A stretch of 64,000 nt of DNA from Siphonodentalium dalli (lineage: Eukaryota > Mollusca > Scaphopoda > Gadilida > Siphonodentaliidae). The position numbers and the translations under genes are program-made. The first letter of the stretch is position 1; each line of letters starts with the position of its first letter. The notes under the pieces are model-generated. The model had not been told where the DNA came from and ran no database searches. It saw only the letters and a program-made list of their open reading frames with translations. Below are positions 21,774-32,462 of the stretch, piece by piece. The DNA is taken from positions 6,758,001 through 6,822,000 of the forward strand of contig CP136062.1 of the NCBI GenBank assembly GCA_032622095.1, in the 5' to 3' direction.

Positions 21774-23026
21774 TGTTTCTTTCGTCTTTCATCTGCCTGA
21801 CGCAGCCAACACCAGTCTATAGAATGTCCCCCTTTTTGACAATATTCACACCGAAATGGCGTCCCGGGGCGTTGATTCCTTACAAAACCCTGTGAATTTG
21901 AAGGATTGACTGGCCTTACTGTTTCATTTCTCATTTGTAATGCCCTCACATTATGTTGTGGTGGCGACCCTCTATTTGGCCCCGACATAACGCGTGGCCC
22001 CTGGTACCTATTTTGAGCTTGCACTGGGCGTGGTCCCTGATACCTATTTTGAGTTTGCACTGGGCGTGGTTCCTGATACCTATTTGGTTGGGATCTCTGA
22101 AATCTTTCAAAACCCCTTCTTCGAACATGATCAATTTCCATCGCGATAGGTGTTTCAGTATTAACTGCATATCCTTGAGCCCTATCATATGTACCCTCAC
22201 CATACCTTAGTTTATATCGTTTATGTAAATTAGCTTCCCTCATTGCATACTCTACCGCCCTATCTAACTGTGGATGATTTTCCCTCATTAATTTAAACCT
22301 CAATGAATCATTGTATAATCCATCTACAAAATATCCCACCATTTGCATTTCAATGGCAGCATCTTGGATATGATCCTCAAATGCATCTGTAGCTATCTCC
22401 CGTAATCGTTCGGAATATACCTGAATACTTTCCTCTTTCTTTTGCCTAATGTTGCGTAAAATGGATAGAGCATGTTGATTGTCTGCTATATCACCATAAC
22501 GGGTCCTCAATTCCCTTTTAAACTCATCCCAAGTTATTCTTAGCACCCCATGCCTCGTATTTTGTTTCATAAATCTTTGTACAAATTCTGCTACTGGTCC
22601 CCGTGCCGTTTGATTAGCTAATTTAATGTGATCTTCATCAGCGGCGTCCATCGCCAAAGAATACCTTTCTATTTGTGATATCCAGTCTTTGAACCCTTTT
22701 GGGTCACCTGAATATTTTCCTATTATCGTAGCCGCGCCCAAAGCTGCCTGAACAGATGTTGACTGCCTTGAGGCCTCAGATTGTTGAACCACTGCATTTT
22801 TAAATAAATGCATTTGTTCAGTCAATTGTCCCAACACACTATTCATATTCTGATCATTTCCCTGGGAAATTTGTTCATATGAAGGTGGTCGCTCATTTGG
22901 GTTTAAATCCCTATGTCTATTTATCTCTTCTTCTCTACGCTGTCGTATTAAATTCTCATACTCCATCAGTCTTATTTCTGACTCATTTCCAAAATCTAAA
23001 CTAGGTATCTCTGGTGCTTGAGCCAT
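21764..23026 (-). CDS. gag: Gag structural polyprotein
   Basis: The protein is 420 aa. The N-terminal third is polar with a PPSY motif (47-50, PPxY late-domain class). A retrotransposon-gag capsid-like region lies at about 100-275, with a characteristic W-F-L-Y spacing around DEFKRELRTRYGD. A Pro/Gln/Arg-rich linker at about 315-345 has three copies of NRYQ-PR. A C-terminal zinc knuckle has the pattern C-X2-C-X4-H-X4-C (C393, C396, H401, C406). Gag packages element RNA and assembles particles. The start ATG at 23026 lies 31 nt after the stop of the upstream ORF1. Gag ends at the frameshift signal and is intact. Confidence 0.93.
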   Translation of the reverse strand: MAQAPEIPSLDFGNESEIRLMEYENLIRQRREEEINRHRDLNPNERPPSYEQISQGNDQNMNSVLGQLTEQMHLFKNAVVQQSEASRQSTSVQAALGAATIIGKYSGDPKGFKDWISQIERYSLAMDAADEDHIKLANQTARGPVAEFVQRFMKQNTRHGVLRITWDEFKRELRTRYGDIADNQHALSILRNIRQKKEESIQVYSERLREIATDAFEDHIQDAAIEMQMVGYFVDGLYNDSLRFKLMRENHPQLDRAVEYAMREANLHKRYKLRYGEGTYDRAQGYAVNTETPIAMEIDHVRRRGFERFQRSQPNRYQEPRPVQTQNRYQGPRPVQAQNRYQGPRVMSGPNRGSPPQHNVRALQMRNETVRPVNPSNSQGFVRNQRPGTPFRCEYCQKGGHSIDWCWLRQADERRKKHLN

Positions 23027-23057
23027 TTTATTTAATTAACACGCATACAATATTAAT

Positions 23058-23612
23058 TTATCTTTCCACTGTTACTGTGTCCTCATCTATAAACATTACT
23101 GCCTCTTCACTTTGTCCAATTTCGCGTGCTTTATTTTTAATTAATGTTTTAAGATGAATTAGACATCCATATGGTGTCGGATATCCCAAAAACGGTAAAC
23201 GGGCCACAATTCTATTGACAGTTAATGTTGGAAAATCTGCAAATGGTGTTTTAATCGATGTCCAAATTGTATATCTGTCAAAAACACAATTATCAAATTT
23301 ATTAAAAATTTGTATCTCTTGCAAAACCCTTATTCTATTGCAATGTACCTCTAATTTAATTTGCACGACTCGTTTAAATACTCTCGGCGATACTGTGCTA
23401 ATGTGTTCTTTACAAAAAGTACAATACTCTACAAATTTAAATGGTGCGTCGTACCCAATCAATGTATCTTGTATCACTGGTACTCGAGGTGGGGGATTTA
23501 GCGATTCTTTAAATGGAGTTCTATCGTTTTCAAACTCTGGTCCTGACTCCACTATTTCTGTAAGGGACGAAATCCCTGCTGTTAGGGGTACACAAGCGAA
23601 TCTACCAGCCAT
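23058..23612 (-). CDS. Pre-gag ORF1, conserved protein of unknown function
   Basis: The protein is 184 aa, starts MAGRFACVPL and lies between the leader and gag, in a different frame. Its C-terminal two thirds align with the first ORF of the element at the right end of the window (63229-63720). Shared positions include a YC, a helix with IR, a W followed at a fixed distance by F and FP, a VN.IVA block, a Pro-rich turn, and a C-IHL motif before a basic helix. Two diverged elements keep this frame in the same place ahead of gag, so it is probably translated and selected. I do not recognise a domain. A matrix-like or RNA-binding role is possible but only a guess. Confidence 0.7.
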   Translation of the reverse strand: MAGRFACVPLTAGISSLTEIVESGPEFENDRTPFKESLNPPPRVPVIQDTLIGYDAPFKFVEYCTFCKEHISTVSPRVFKRVVQIKLEVHCNRIRVLQEIQIFNKFDNCVFDRYTIWTSIKTPFADFPTLTVNRIVARLPFLGYPTPYGCLIHLKTLIKNKAREIGQSEEAVMFIDEDTVTVER

Positions 23613-24125
23613 TAAATAAATTTACATTGGTATGTTGTTTAAGAATGCCATATTTTCAATCTATGTAAAAGGTACTCACCCTATCACTACCACAGAACTG
23701 TTCAAACAACTGGAATTGTCAGTATTTTGAAATGTCAGCTGGGCACCACACCTCGAAATGTCAGATGTATACACTGATGTTCTTGGGTTTCGTTCGGAAC
23801 TGAATTGTTCACAGAATGTTTCTTCCTTGATTTTCTTCTGAACTGAATTGTTCACAGATTGTTCTGAAATTTTCTTCTTGGACTTTCTTCTGAACTGTTT
23901 TCTTCTTCTAAACTGAATGTTTATTTTCGTGAATTTTCTTTTTTCACAGAACCTTCCTGGCTTTTCTTCTGAACTAAATTTTTCTCGTAGAATGTTCTGA
24001 AATTTTCTTCTTGGTCTTTCTTCTGAACTGTATTATTCACAGAATGTTCTGATTTTATCTTCTTCCTTCTTGGTTCTTCTACCGAATTTTTGTTTTCCAT
24101 TTTCCTAATTCACCATAATTAGGAA
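23613..24125 (-). repeat. 5' leader with tandem repeats
   Basis: About 23790-24090 consists of diverged copies of a block of roughly 50-60 bp. On the plus strand the copies show TTCTTCTGAACTGAAT, TTCACAGAATGTTCTGA and TTTTCTTCTTGG. The leader of the second LTR element also carries a tandem array, of unrelated sequence. No gene is seen. Confidence 0.65.
23673..23680 (-). promoter_or_regulatory. Candidate 5' splice donor in the leader
   Basis: On the minus strand the sequence reads G|GTGAGTA, close to the consensus donor, 61 nt upstream of ORF1. The second element has GTGAGTG in the equivalent position (63138-63144). The site would serve to splice the leader to the accessory ORF or env. No acceptor is assigned. 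Confidence 0.5.
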
Positions 24126-24143
24126 TGCTGCACACGGCAACCA
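24126..24143 (-). other. Primer-binding site candidate
   Basis: On the minus strand TGGTTGCCGTGTGCAGCA begins 9 nt after the 5' LTR. It starts with TGG, the complement of a tRNA 3' CCA end. The second element has TGGTACCGTGAACAG at the same 9-nt spacing, and the two share TGGT and CCGTG. I could not name the tRNA. Confidence 0.5.
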
Positions 24144-24152
24144 AAAAACATG

Positions 24153-24660
24153 TGTCCTATAATCGGCCGTAGATCGTCTCTCCACGTTGGGAACACAGGT
24201 CCAGACACAGTTTTGTAGATACACAATCTTTTATTGTAACATCAAGAATGCATGGATATATATTTACCACAACAACTTTCACAAAGCTAGCAGGTTGAGA
24301 AGTCGCCTGAAGTCTGTCGTGGGGCCAATCAGTCACTTAGAGAATTACAACCGAAAAGCCACGACCAAAAGCAAACATACTATTTTATTCCAACTTTCTC
24401 CCCAAGTCACATGACTGGTCTCTGATACGATATACTCACAGCCAATTCCAGGCCAGTAACTTCTTATTCGTTATTCTCTCAGACCAGTGAAGGGGTTTCC
24501 ACGTGACATTGATCTGTTTCCAAACATATGATTCGATATACTTCTGAACCAGTAAAGTCGTGGTCCCACACTCTTATTGATCAGTTGGTAATTGGTTGTA
24601 TTAACCTACTCTACACAGACCTTCAGGCAAATATTAACCCCGACATTCCACTATAGCACA
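24153..24660 (-). repeat. 5' LTR of the env-bearing element
   Basis: It is the partner of 10692-11199, colinear and with one visible substitution. As the upstream LTR it should carry the promoter (TATA-like about 24256-24266) that drives the element on the minus strand. Confidence 0.95.
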
Positions 24661-24664
24661 CAAC

Positions 24665-25900
24665 TGTTACAGACTGTTACGCAACATATTGGTATTCTTG
24701 TGAAGTCTGAGGAATCTACAGCCGAAAGGAAATTGTCAATTGATAAACAGTAAAGAAAAGTGGCTATTTGATCTGTAGAGCTCAGTACAGAAACGTATTT
24801 GTAACGTATGTACATCGTGTGTGCAATTGTCTGCAGTACATACCAACGGCATAATACGGTCTAACTATTTGTTCCACGGTATTTATTATTGATATAAAAT
24901 GGTCCAATATGAACATTTCAACTTATAACGGGTATATGTCTGTGATAACACCATTTATGCAGCTAGCCCATAGTAGGACAGACTATCTGAATTAAGAAAA
25001 ATACGCGACCCCAGCTCCTAAATGTTTGTCTCAACTCGAGAGTAGTGAGGATGACCCAACAACCAGTTCTAGAAAGAACACTCTCATTGTGGTCAGTCCG
25101 TTTACTATAAACGCCTCCCACCTTCTCACACACGTCCTAGCTTCAACACAATTTCCATGTATACACAGTTCATTCCCTCATCTTATCATTCCCAGGTTGC
25201 ACCCAGATACACTAATGAGCATAGTATTGATGAATGAGGTAATGTGGTATAAAGTACATAAGATAATGTTCAACAAAGTGAAAGACATAAATGACAGACA
25301 TTAATATATATATATGATTATCTATCCCTGTAGTGAGCAGAAAAAGAAGGACTTTATCGTGGGACTGTGATGTTTTCAATTATAACTTGGGAGGGAGGGT
25401 GGGTAAAATTGATGTTCCAAAATTGACTGACACATGTTGATTTCAAAGAGCTAGCAGGGATGGCTATTTTCGTCCCTAAATAGGGAAAGTTTGTAAATAT
25501 AAAACATATTACCCGTTTTCCAAGAATTTAACAAAGCGAATGATTCTTCTTAGTAGACGCTACCTCGCGTGGGTTCCAAGAATGCCCACACTATCTGATT
25601 GGCTCCCTGCTGCCATCTTCTAATTAAAATTTCTTCAAAAGGTATTTCATGAATATTAATGAGCGTTTCTTGGTATTGGTTAATCTTCCAAGAATCTATA
25701 ATCTGACACATGCGCATTGGTAGTGTTTACATTCCTAATATGGCGAGTTCTAATTCTGACTTATCCTGGGTATTCCCCGGAAGTTCATTTATTTAGTTCG
25801 TTTATTCCTCGGTTTGATGATCATTACATTAAGTCTTGTTTTGCTGCATAAATCATGTTATGATTTAGACATAACTTGCATTTATACATAGCGTGCTTTA
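24665..25900. other. Non-coding, nothing recognised
   Basis: AT-rich sequence with only short, unconvincing frames and a TATATATA run near 25306. Confidence 0.5.
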
Positions 25901-25904
25901 AACC

Positions 25905-26610
25905 CCTGTCACACTCAGGCCGGCGCTCTCACTGCGCTGCAAAAGTACCAACATATGACTAACACGCAGGAGGAGCGCCGAAAACTTTAGAAATTGTCAA
26001 ACTTTTAAAACAAAGTATGCTCCTATTGCGTTCCTACTTTGTCAAGTCTCACGCTCTTAGTGCGTTCAAGTCGCTGTCATTGTGATGCTAGTACGTTCTC
26101 AATAAGTTCACAAAACGCTCTCTGCGCGGGCGCGGAGAGTATAGATAGCGCCTCCTGCGTTCTCAGTCATAGTCAGTTTTTAGGTTGTGGGGAAAATACC
26201 CAACACTCCGCAATGAATTACCTGTCCGATTAAACTACTGTCACACTCCGCTGCGATCAGGCCGGCGCTTGCATTGCGCTGAAAAATAATCAAAGCGCCA
26301 ATCAAAGCGCAGTAAGGTATCCAAGAACGTATTGGTGACGCAGTGGACACTGGATAGGACGGGAGAGGGTCTCTGACTCTCTGTGGTCGCTCCAGAGCGC
26401 CGGAGCGCCGCGCTTGTTTTGTGCATGCACAAAACAAGCGCAGAGGTTCGGCGTTCTGACCAGGCGTATTACCGTCGCCATGACAGCGCAAAGCGTACTA
26501 ACAACGCAATGACAACGACTTGAACGCATTAAGAGCGTTTACGGCGTGGAGGAAACGCAGTGAGAGCGTGTGAGAGCGTGAGACCTGACAAAGCAGGAAC
26601 GAAATGGGTC
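25905..26610. repeat. GC-rich foldback element
   Basis: This island is much richer in G, C and CpG than its surroundings. About 26025-26100 (with TCACGCTCTTAGTGCGTTCA and AGTCGCTGTCATTG) is inverted at about 26485-26605 (CAATGACAACGACTTGAACG then ATTAAGAGCGT). A direct repeat with CTGTCACACTC and CAGGCCGGCGCT occurs at about 25907 and 26238. The palindrome GCAT-TGCAC lies near 26413-26440. Together these suggest a foldback transposon. Long frames exist on the minus strand but lack any recognisable protein. Confidence 0.5.
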
Positions 26611-26639
26611 GTACACACAGAGACGTGGCTAGAGGGTTT

Positions 26640-27320
26640 CCGTTGGGGGTGTCAACCTTGGGAAATTCCAACTGCACCCCCTTGAGTTAGAATCAGACCG
26701 ACCACAAGTTTTGCATACTTCCATTTGCACCCCCTTGCACCTTAGTGTTTAGGCCTAATATCCTATATCTTCATAAACCATGGTTCTATATTCCCGGTAT
26801 GAGAACATTCAGATATTTTAACCTGAAACATTGCATACATCCTAATATATAGTGGTCTAACTCCATACAATTGCACGCGGCTACGGGCAAGAGACCACGA
26901 CATCACTGAGCTGACCATCGTTGTTCTGCCGGTGTGAGAAAATTTTGAAATTCGAACAAGAAAATCGCAAATCCTAGCATCCAGACTGGCCTCAACTAAA
27001 GCTTTTATATATAGTGTTGGACATTTCAAACCTCATACCCCCCTCAGGTTGTAAAATTCTCCAACTGATGACCACAAGTTTTACCAAATGAAGTAAATTA
27101 TTGTTAAACTTATTAGCATTTTTGTATTGGCCACAGGGGAGAGGCAATGACACACCAGGCCGATCATGGTTCGGCCCGGTGTGCGAAAATTTTGTAATCT
27201 CAACAAGAAAATCGCAAAATCCTAGCATCTAGACTAGCGTCAAGCATTCTTAGAGTTGGAAATTTCAAACCTGACACCCCACTTAGGTTGGAAAATTTAC
27301 AACTGATGACAATTCCAATA
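26640..27320. repeat. Diverged tandem duplication of about 240 bp
   Basis: About 26930-27075 and 27170-27310 share, in the same order, GGTGTG-GAAAATTTTG, AACAAGAAAATCGCAAA, CCTAGCATC-AGACT and an ATTTCAAACCT block followed by an AACTGATGAC block. An earlier, weaker copy begins near 26790. No gene is seen. Confidence 0.6.
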
Positions 27321-27544
27321 ACAATGTTGACCAAATGTATGAGAATATTGAAAATTAAAAACAACAATTATGCACATTAGCAAACACCGCAGTACGCGGT
27401 TGTTACGAAACAGTGGGGTTTATAAAAAGAGTGTTTCTGAAATTATTAGAGAGTTGTGAGGTGATCTCTGCATGTTGAGTTCTTCGAAGTACTATGTTTA
27501 CTGAAAATCGCTGAGCCTTCAACAACGTTAAAATGTCACACTCG

Positions 27545-27720
27545 ATGGTAACAAGTGATCGCGGCCCGCCATGTGACTCACCCTCAGCCAATCAGAAGAT
27601 AGGAAATGGGATGAAGGATAACAATATACAGCGAAGCTCCTAGGGAGACATTCCGTTCTCGAGCGGGTGACACATCTCAATGTATCCCGAGAAGAAGGGC
27701 GACAACTGTTTTGTTACCCA
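27545..27720 (-). repeat. Crypton-associated upstream repeat, copy B (solo)
   Basis: It shares CCCGCCATGTGACTC, CAGCCAATCA-AA, ACATTCCGTTCTCGAGCGG and CAACTGTTTTGTTA blocks with the regions upstream of the two Crypton genes (10161-10345 and 36225-36420). No recombinase frame follows on either side, so this is a solo fragment or a non-autonomous relative. Confidence 0.5.
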
Positions 27721-27999
27721 TATCATTCACTCACCGAGACACCCCTGGATAGTTGAACTCTTACTTTACAAATGCTTTACAGAGAATATATTTTGCAGTG
27801 TGCACTTTCCTTTGTGCATAGACGAGCCAGTCGTATTCATAATTTATTGAACAAGATACATTCAACAGAAACAACTAGAAGAACATTTGACCATAGAAAC
27901 ATAATTAGTATATTAAAGTCCCTATTCCAACAGCATTGAAAAACACAAGTTTGTTTCAGCCAACGATACTGCATGTATGTGAATTTTAGTTATCCTTAT

Positions 28000-29880
28000 T
28001 ATACTTCCATATTTTAATATGGAAGTATATTGTTATTCAAATTTGTATTTTTCTCTATTATTATTTATTATTCTTAATATATTTTAAAACCCTTATATCT
28101 CAGAAAGTTTAAAAGATAAAGCATTGAAATTTGGTAGGTATACGCACCATGCCAAGATGCGTGGTAATGAAACATTTAGGTTTGTGTCCTAACTTGCATA
28201 CCAGAGTTATGGCCCTTAAACAAAAAAATTGGAAAAAGTTTGTACGCAGATCTTCTCCTATAATAAGTCAAGCAGCTGAATTCGGTTCTCGTGATCGTGT
28301 TAACTAACGAAAGGGCACGAATCAGGGAAATTTTCACCAAGGTCCGAAAACAATTTATCGACCTGGGGAGGGGTGCAAAATTTGTCAATTTTTTTCTTGT
28401 CATCGATTCCAACCATTTTTACTGTCGTGTATCTTTTCGACCTACTGATGCTAATCGTGAAAGAATTTTGTAAATCGGTTGAGAAATGACCAAGTTATAA
28501 CACATCTAAAAATGTACTAATAAAGTCCATGTGTAGAAAGTGCTTGTTCGCAGATCTTCTCCTAGACGAAGCGCAACAGCTGGATTTGCTCTATGTGAGC
28601 GTCTTAAAGATAGACAGAAGACCAAACCAGGAAATTTTGACAAAGGTCCGCTCAATTTTTTTCTGGGCTAGGGGAGGGGCAAAATTTGTCAATTTTTTTG
28701 TCGCCGATTTGAATCAAAATACTTGTGAAGTATCTATAGGATGTACTAAGTATTATCGTGCGTGAAGTTTGTGAATCGGTTGACAAATGTAGAAATGGTG
28801 GCTCTTTCCTTTTTTCAAGTTTACAGGGAAAGAACTATGAATTTATATTTCTTCAACCAATCCTGACGTGTTTGGTATCATTCGATGGGGAATTTTTAGT
28901 TCTTTTAAACGGTTATTCATTTGCTGCATTATGTCGAATGAGTCCGGAGATATTCAAAAAAGTATGAACCAGAAACATACATATTGGCCTACATAGTAAA
29001 ATATCGCCACAAAACCTTACCAAAACCCGGCTAAATATTAAAGGGGCATCAAATACGAACACAATGCCGCAAAAAATAACTCGATATCTCGAAAATTGGC
29101 CGATATATGGCGACTTTTCTATACGCGTCATAAAATTTCGAGGCATGGTGGGGGTCACACCAGAACGTTCCAACTGAACACAGAAATGTCAATAAACCAT
29201 ACTATCGACATTCCAATCAATTCCGCGCGATTCCCTTATTATACTTCCATATTTTAATATGGAAGTATATTGTTATTCAAATTTTTATTTTTCTCTATTA
29301 TTATACTTCCATATTTTAATATGGAAGTATATTGTTATTCAATTTTTTTATTTTTCACTATTATTATTTATTATTCTTAATATATTTTGTAACCCTTATA
29401 TCTCAGAAAGTTTAAAAGATAAAGCATTGACATTTGCTTACCAAAGTTATGGCCCTTAAACAAAAAAAAAGGAAAAAGTTTGTGCGCAGACTTCTCCTAT
29501 AAGAAGTCAAGCAGCTGAATTCGGTTCTCGTAATCGTGTTAACAAACGAAAGGGCACGAATCGGGGAAATTTTCACCAAGGTCCGAAAACAATTTGTCGA
29601 CCTGGAGAGGGGTGCAAAATTTGTCAAATTTTTTCTTGTCACCGATTCCAACCATTTTACTGTCGGGTATATATACGACGTACTGATGCTAATCGTGAAA
29701 GAATTTTGTAAATCGGTTGAGAAATGACCAAGTTATAACACATCGAAAAATGTACTAATAAAGTCCATGTGTAGAAAGTGCTTGTTCGCAGATCTTCTCT
29801 TAGACGAAGCGCAACAGCTGGATTTGCTCTATGTGAGCGTCTTAAAAATAGACAGAAGACCAAACCGGGAGCTGCCAATT
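28000..29880 (+). repeat. Interspersed repeat in several copies, headed by a perfect palindrome
   Basis: A 30-bp perfect palindrome, with half TATACTTCCATATT, occurs at 28000-28029, 29240-29269 and 29302-29331. It is followed by a shared T-rich segment and by blocks with CGCAGATCTTCTCCTA, AGCAGCTGAATTCGG, CAAGGTCCG and TGCAAAATTTGTCAA (about 28230-28500 and 29470-29760). Diverged shorter copies start near 28540 and 29770 (GTGCTTGTTCGCAGATCTTC). This is a family with internal duplication. Short frames in it are shadows of the repeat. Confidence 0.7.
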
Positions 29881-29949
29881 AAAAAAATTGTATCAATGAC
29901 CACTGGCGATATATTTCAATATCCATTCCTGTCTGGCGCAATGCGTTAA

Positions 29950-32288
29950 TTGTTATGTTGGCTAACGGGTAATCACTCAAAACATTGTCGGCTGTCTGTC
30001 TTGTCAATCGGTCGTCATTCTGCGGTTGTATCAAGATGTGGCTGGAAAATGACATATATTGAGTCCAGAAACGGGCAAAATTCGTTAGTTTTTAAATAGT
30101 AGTTCGTTTTGTTTTCACTTTTTTTTAAACGCCCATTTTTTACAAAAAAAATTCTCGACTTTGACACTTGAGAATTAACAAAACTGGTGTCCGTCGTATA
30201 ATGTTATAACACTTCCCCGCATGGACCACGTTTTCATAAAGCACAATCCGTCTTATGCACGGACTTTCGCTTGCAGATCTCAATTGAATTGAAACTATTT
30301 TCTATCCGATCACGTGCCCGTAAACCATTTTAATATATGATATATTTAAATTGAATGAATGGGAGTCAGCGTATCCCGCCCGACGCCCCAACCTTGCCAC
30401 CCCTAAGTCGCTAATTTTGGTATCATAATTTCCGAACGTAACTATCTAAGGTTTGGTATTAAATCCCATCTGGTATATGACATACGTTTGTTGAATTTAG
30501 ATCTGACCATTTAAAAACTGTCTCTTTATCATCTGTATGTGTCACAAGTGAAAATGTATGACTTTATTGCCCGTTTGTTATGAACGCGGATTCCATATTT
30601 CGCATTAATTGGACGAGACGCAATGTTAAGTGCTATAACTTAGGAAGAGTCCGACAACGACGTCGTACGTTCTTCCGTTAATCGGAAAATAAACACAAAT
30701 ATGTCTTAAAGCGCCGACTAATTCACCACCTGCGTGTATTCAAGAATATTAATCACACCAAAATTAAGCGAATTGTATATGGAATGTGTAGGTATAAGCT
30801 GCCATGTATATATCATTCCAAGAATGCTACCATAGCATGACAATCTACTAGTTAAAATAAAACACCTTCAACTGTTGGGACCATCGCGATATATCCAAGC
30901 GAGCAAAGAGAGTTTAATGTCATCATACGATATTTCGCTGTTGCGAAATGGGTGATCGTTCTATGTAGCATAACTACATTGAACAAGATGTTTAATTATG
31001 TTTTTGTGTGAATAACGATTGTTAACTTGTGAAGACTTGCAATAACATATTAAATGGTAAAATACGCGCGTTCGTATCCGTATATTCACAAGAATATCCG
31101 TCTATTTTACAAGCTCGACATGCCATGTTTGTTTATGGTATACTACCGTTCCAACACATCGGCTATTTATCATGTTGCTGGTGAGAAAGCGTATGTTCAC
31201 TTTGGTGCTATTTATATGCACAGAAAAAGGCACCATTACTCGGGAAAGCAACCTACTGAAATGCATGTAGATGTACGCGAATCATGTTGCGTTCTCACAT
31301 AATGCAGTTATACCAAATCCGCGCTCTTTAAAATAGAATTGGCTGCATGGCTGGCCTACTTCTGATGGCACAGTGTGTTACGCACCTGTCCGACTTTGAA
31401 CCCAAAATGTATACAAAATTCGCACAAGCTGTGGAAAAGTTCGCGATCTTTGACAGTCAGTACAATCGGTATAAACATTTGTAATGACATAACGTGTCTT
31501 GACAGCATTACCTGTTATGCTATATTGATATGGTTCTGAATTATATTTAATGCTTGATTCCTGACACACATATATAGTGACATTTCAGTGATCTTTCCTG
31601 AACGTTCCCGAGCATGATAGAACTTCAAATAAAACATATTCGCCTTTGTCCCATTCTGGTGATTTGGGCTCGTGTTTAGCATGTTACTAATTTTATAATA
31701 AGACGTAATCAAGACATGTGTTATCAGTTGTGTGAGTGATTTCCATTCGCGCATAATTATTTCATAAATAAATATATCCGCTGCACGTAGATATAACCGT
31801 CACTTATATTACTGGCCGTTGAAATCACCGACCCAGCACACTGATAAACCAAGACTTAACACTTGGCAAATTACAGATCGGCATTGATTTAAAACTTCGC
31901 ACTTAATTGTGGACAGGATATAACTATCCGTATCTTTCACGAGAATATACCATCCCATTGCAGTTATAATTTTTAACATCTCAAGTCTTTAAGTTGGAAT
32001 ATAGAGATAGACACATGCGTGTATGTGGAACTCGTGCATGTTCTTTATTCACATTGCCAATTAAATATACACATGTGTGTATCTATACTAATAAAACCGA
32101 ACTGTGTGTGTGTTCATTTGTTTGTCGGTCTGACCTGTTATTGGTGACCAACCGGTTGGATCATGACAAACACAAATTGGAACACACGGTGAATTGTCAC
32201 GTGGAGTGTCATGGGATAGGTACATCTGACGTCATGTGATTTAATTTGGAAATCATGAATAATTTAATAAAAAAAATTCATCTATATC
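29950..32288. other. Non-coding, nothing recognised
   Basis: AT-rich DNA without a recognisable gene or clear repeat. An 82-codon frame at about 31054-31302 has no family resemblance I can see. Confidence 0.4.
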
Positions 32289-32462
32289 TACAGTGTGCCC
32301 TAAGTAATCGACTCCTTAAACATAGCAGAATTTTGGGTAACATTTCAGGATTTAGTGGGAAATATAGCCTGCTGACATTCATCCGAAAGCTCTCCTGAAT
32401 CCCGAAAAGTTACCCATAATTCTGCTGTGTTTAAGGGGTAGATTACAAAGGGCATTACTGTA
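32289..32462. mobile_element. MITE, full-length foldback copy
   Basis: It is 174 bp including TA on each side and reads TA-CAGTGTGCCCTAAGTAAT...GGGCATTACTG-TA. The arms are long: the left arm with CTCCTTAAACATAGCAGAAT is repeated inverted as ATTCTGCTGTGTTTAAGG. TA flanks and CAGT ends fit a Tc1/mariner-type non-autonomous element. Other copies lie at 8943 and 48192. Confidence 0.8.

Larger units (their letters stand above)
10692..24660 (-). mobile_element. Env-bearing Ty3/gypsy-class endogenous retroelement, nearly intact
   Basis: This is a 13.97-kb minus-strand element. It has 508-bp LTRs with TGTGC...GGACA ends and one visible mismatch (11137 T against 24598 G). A 4-bp target duplication CAAC lies at 10688-10691 and 24661-24664. 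A primer-binding site candidate is 9 nt from the 5' LTR, and a polypurine tract adjoins the 3' LTR. The gene order is ORF1, gag, pol (protease, RT, RNase H, integrase), an acidic accessory ORF and an F-type env. This is the layout of errantivirus-like retroviruses of invertebrates, with two additional ORFs. Integrase is interrupted by a frameshift near 18450; other reading frames are open. The near-identical LTRs indicate a recent insertion. Confidence 0.93.

Noticed and set aside
26180..26491. 103-codon minus-strand frame in the GC-rich island
   Set aside because: Long frames are expected in GC-rich foldback DNA. Three overlapping frames exist and none has a known motif.
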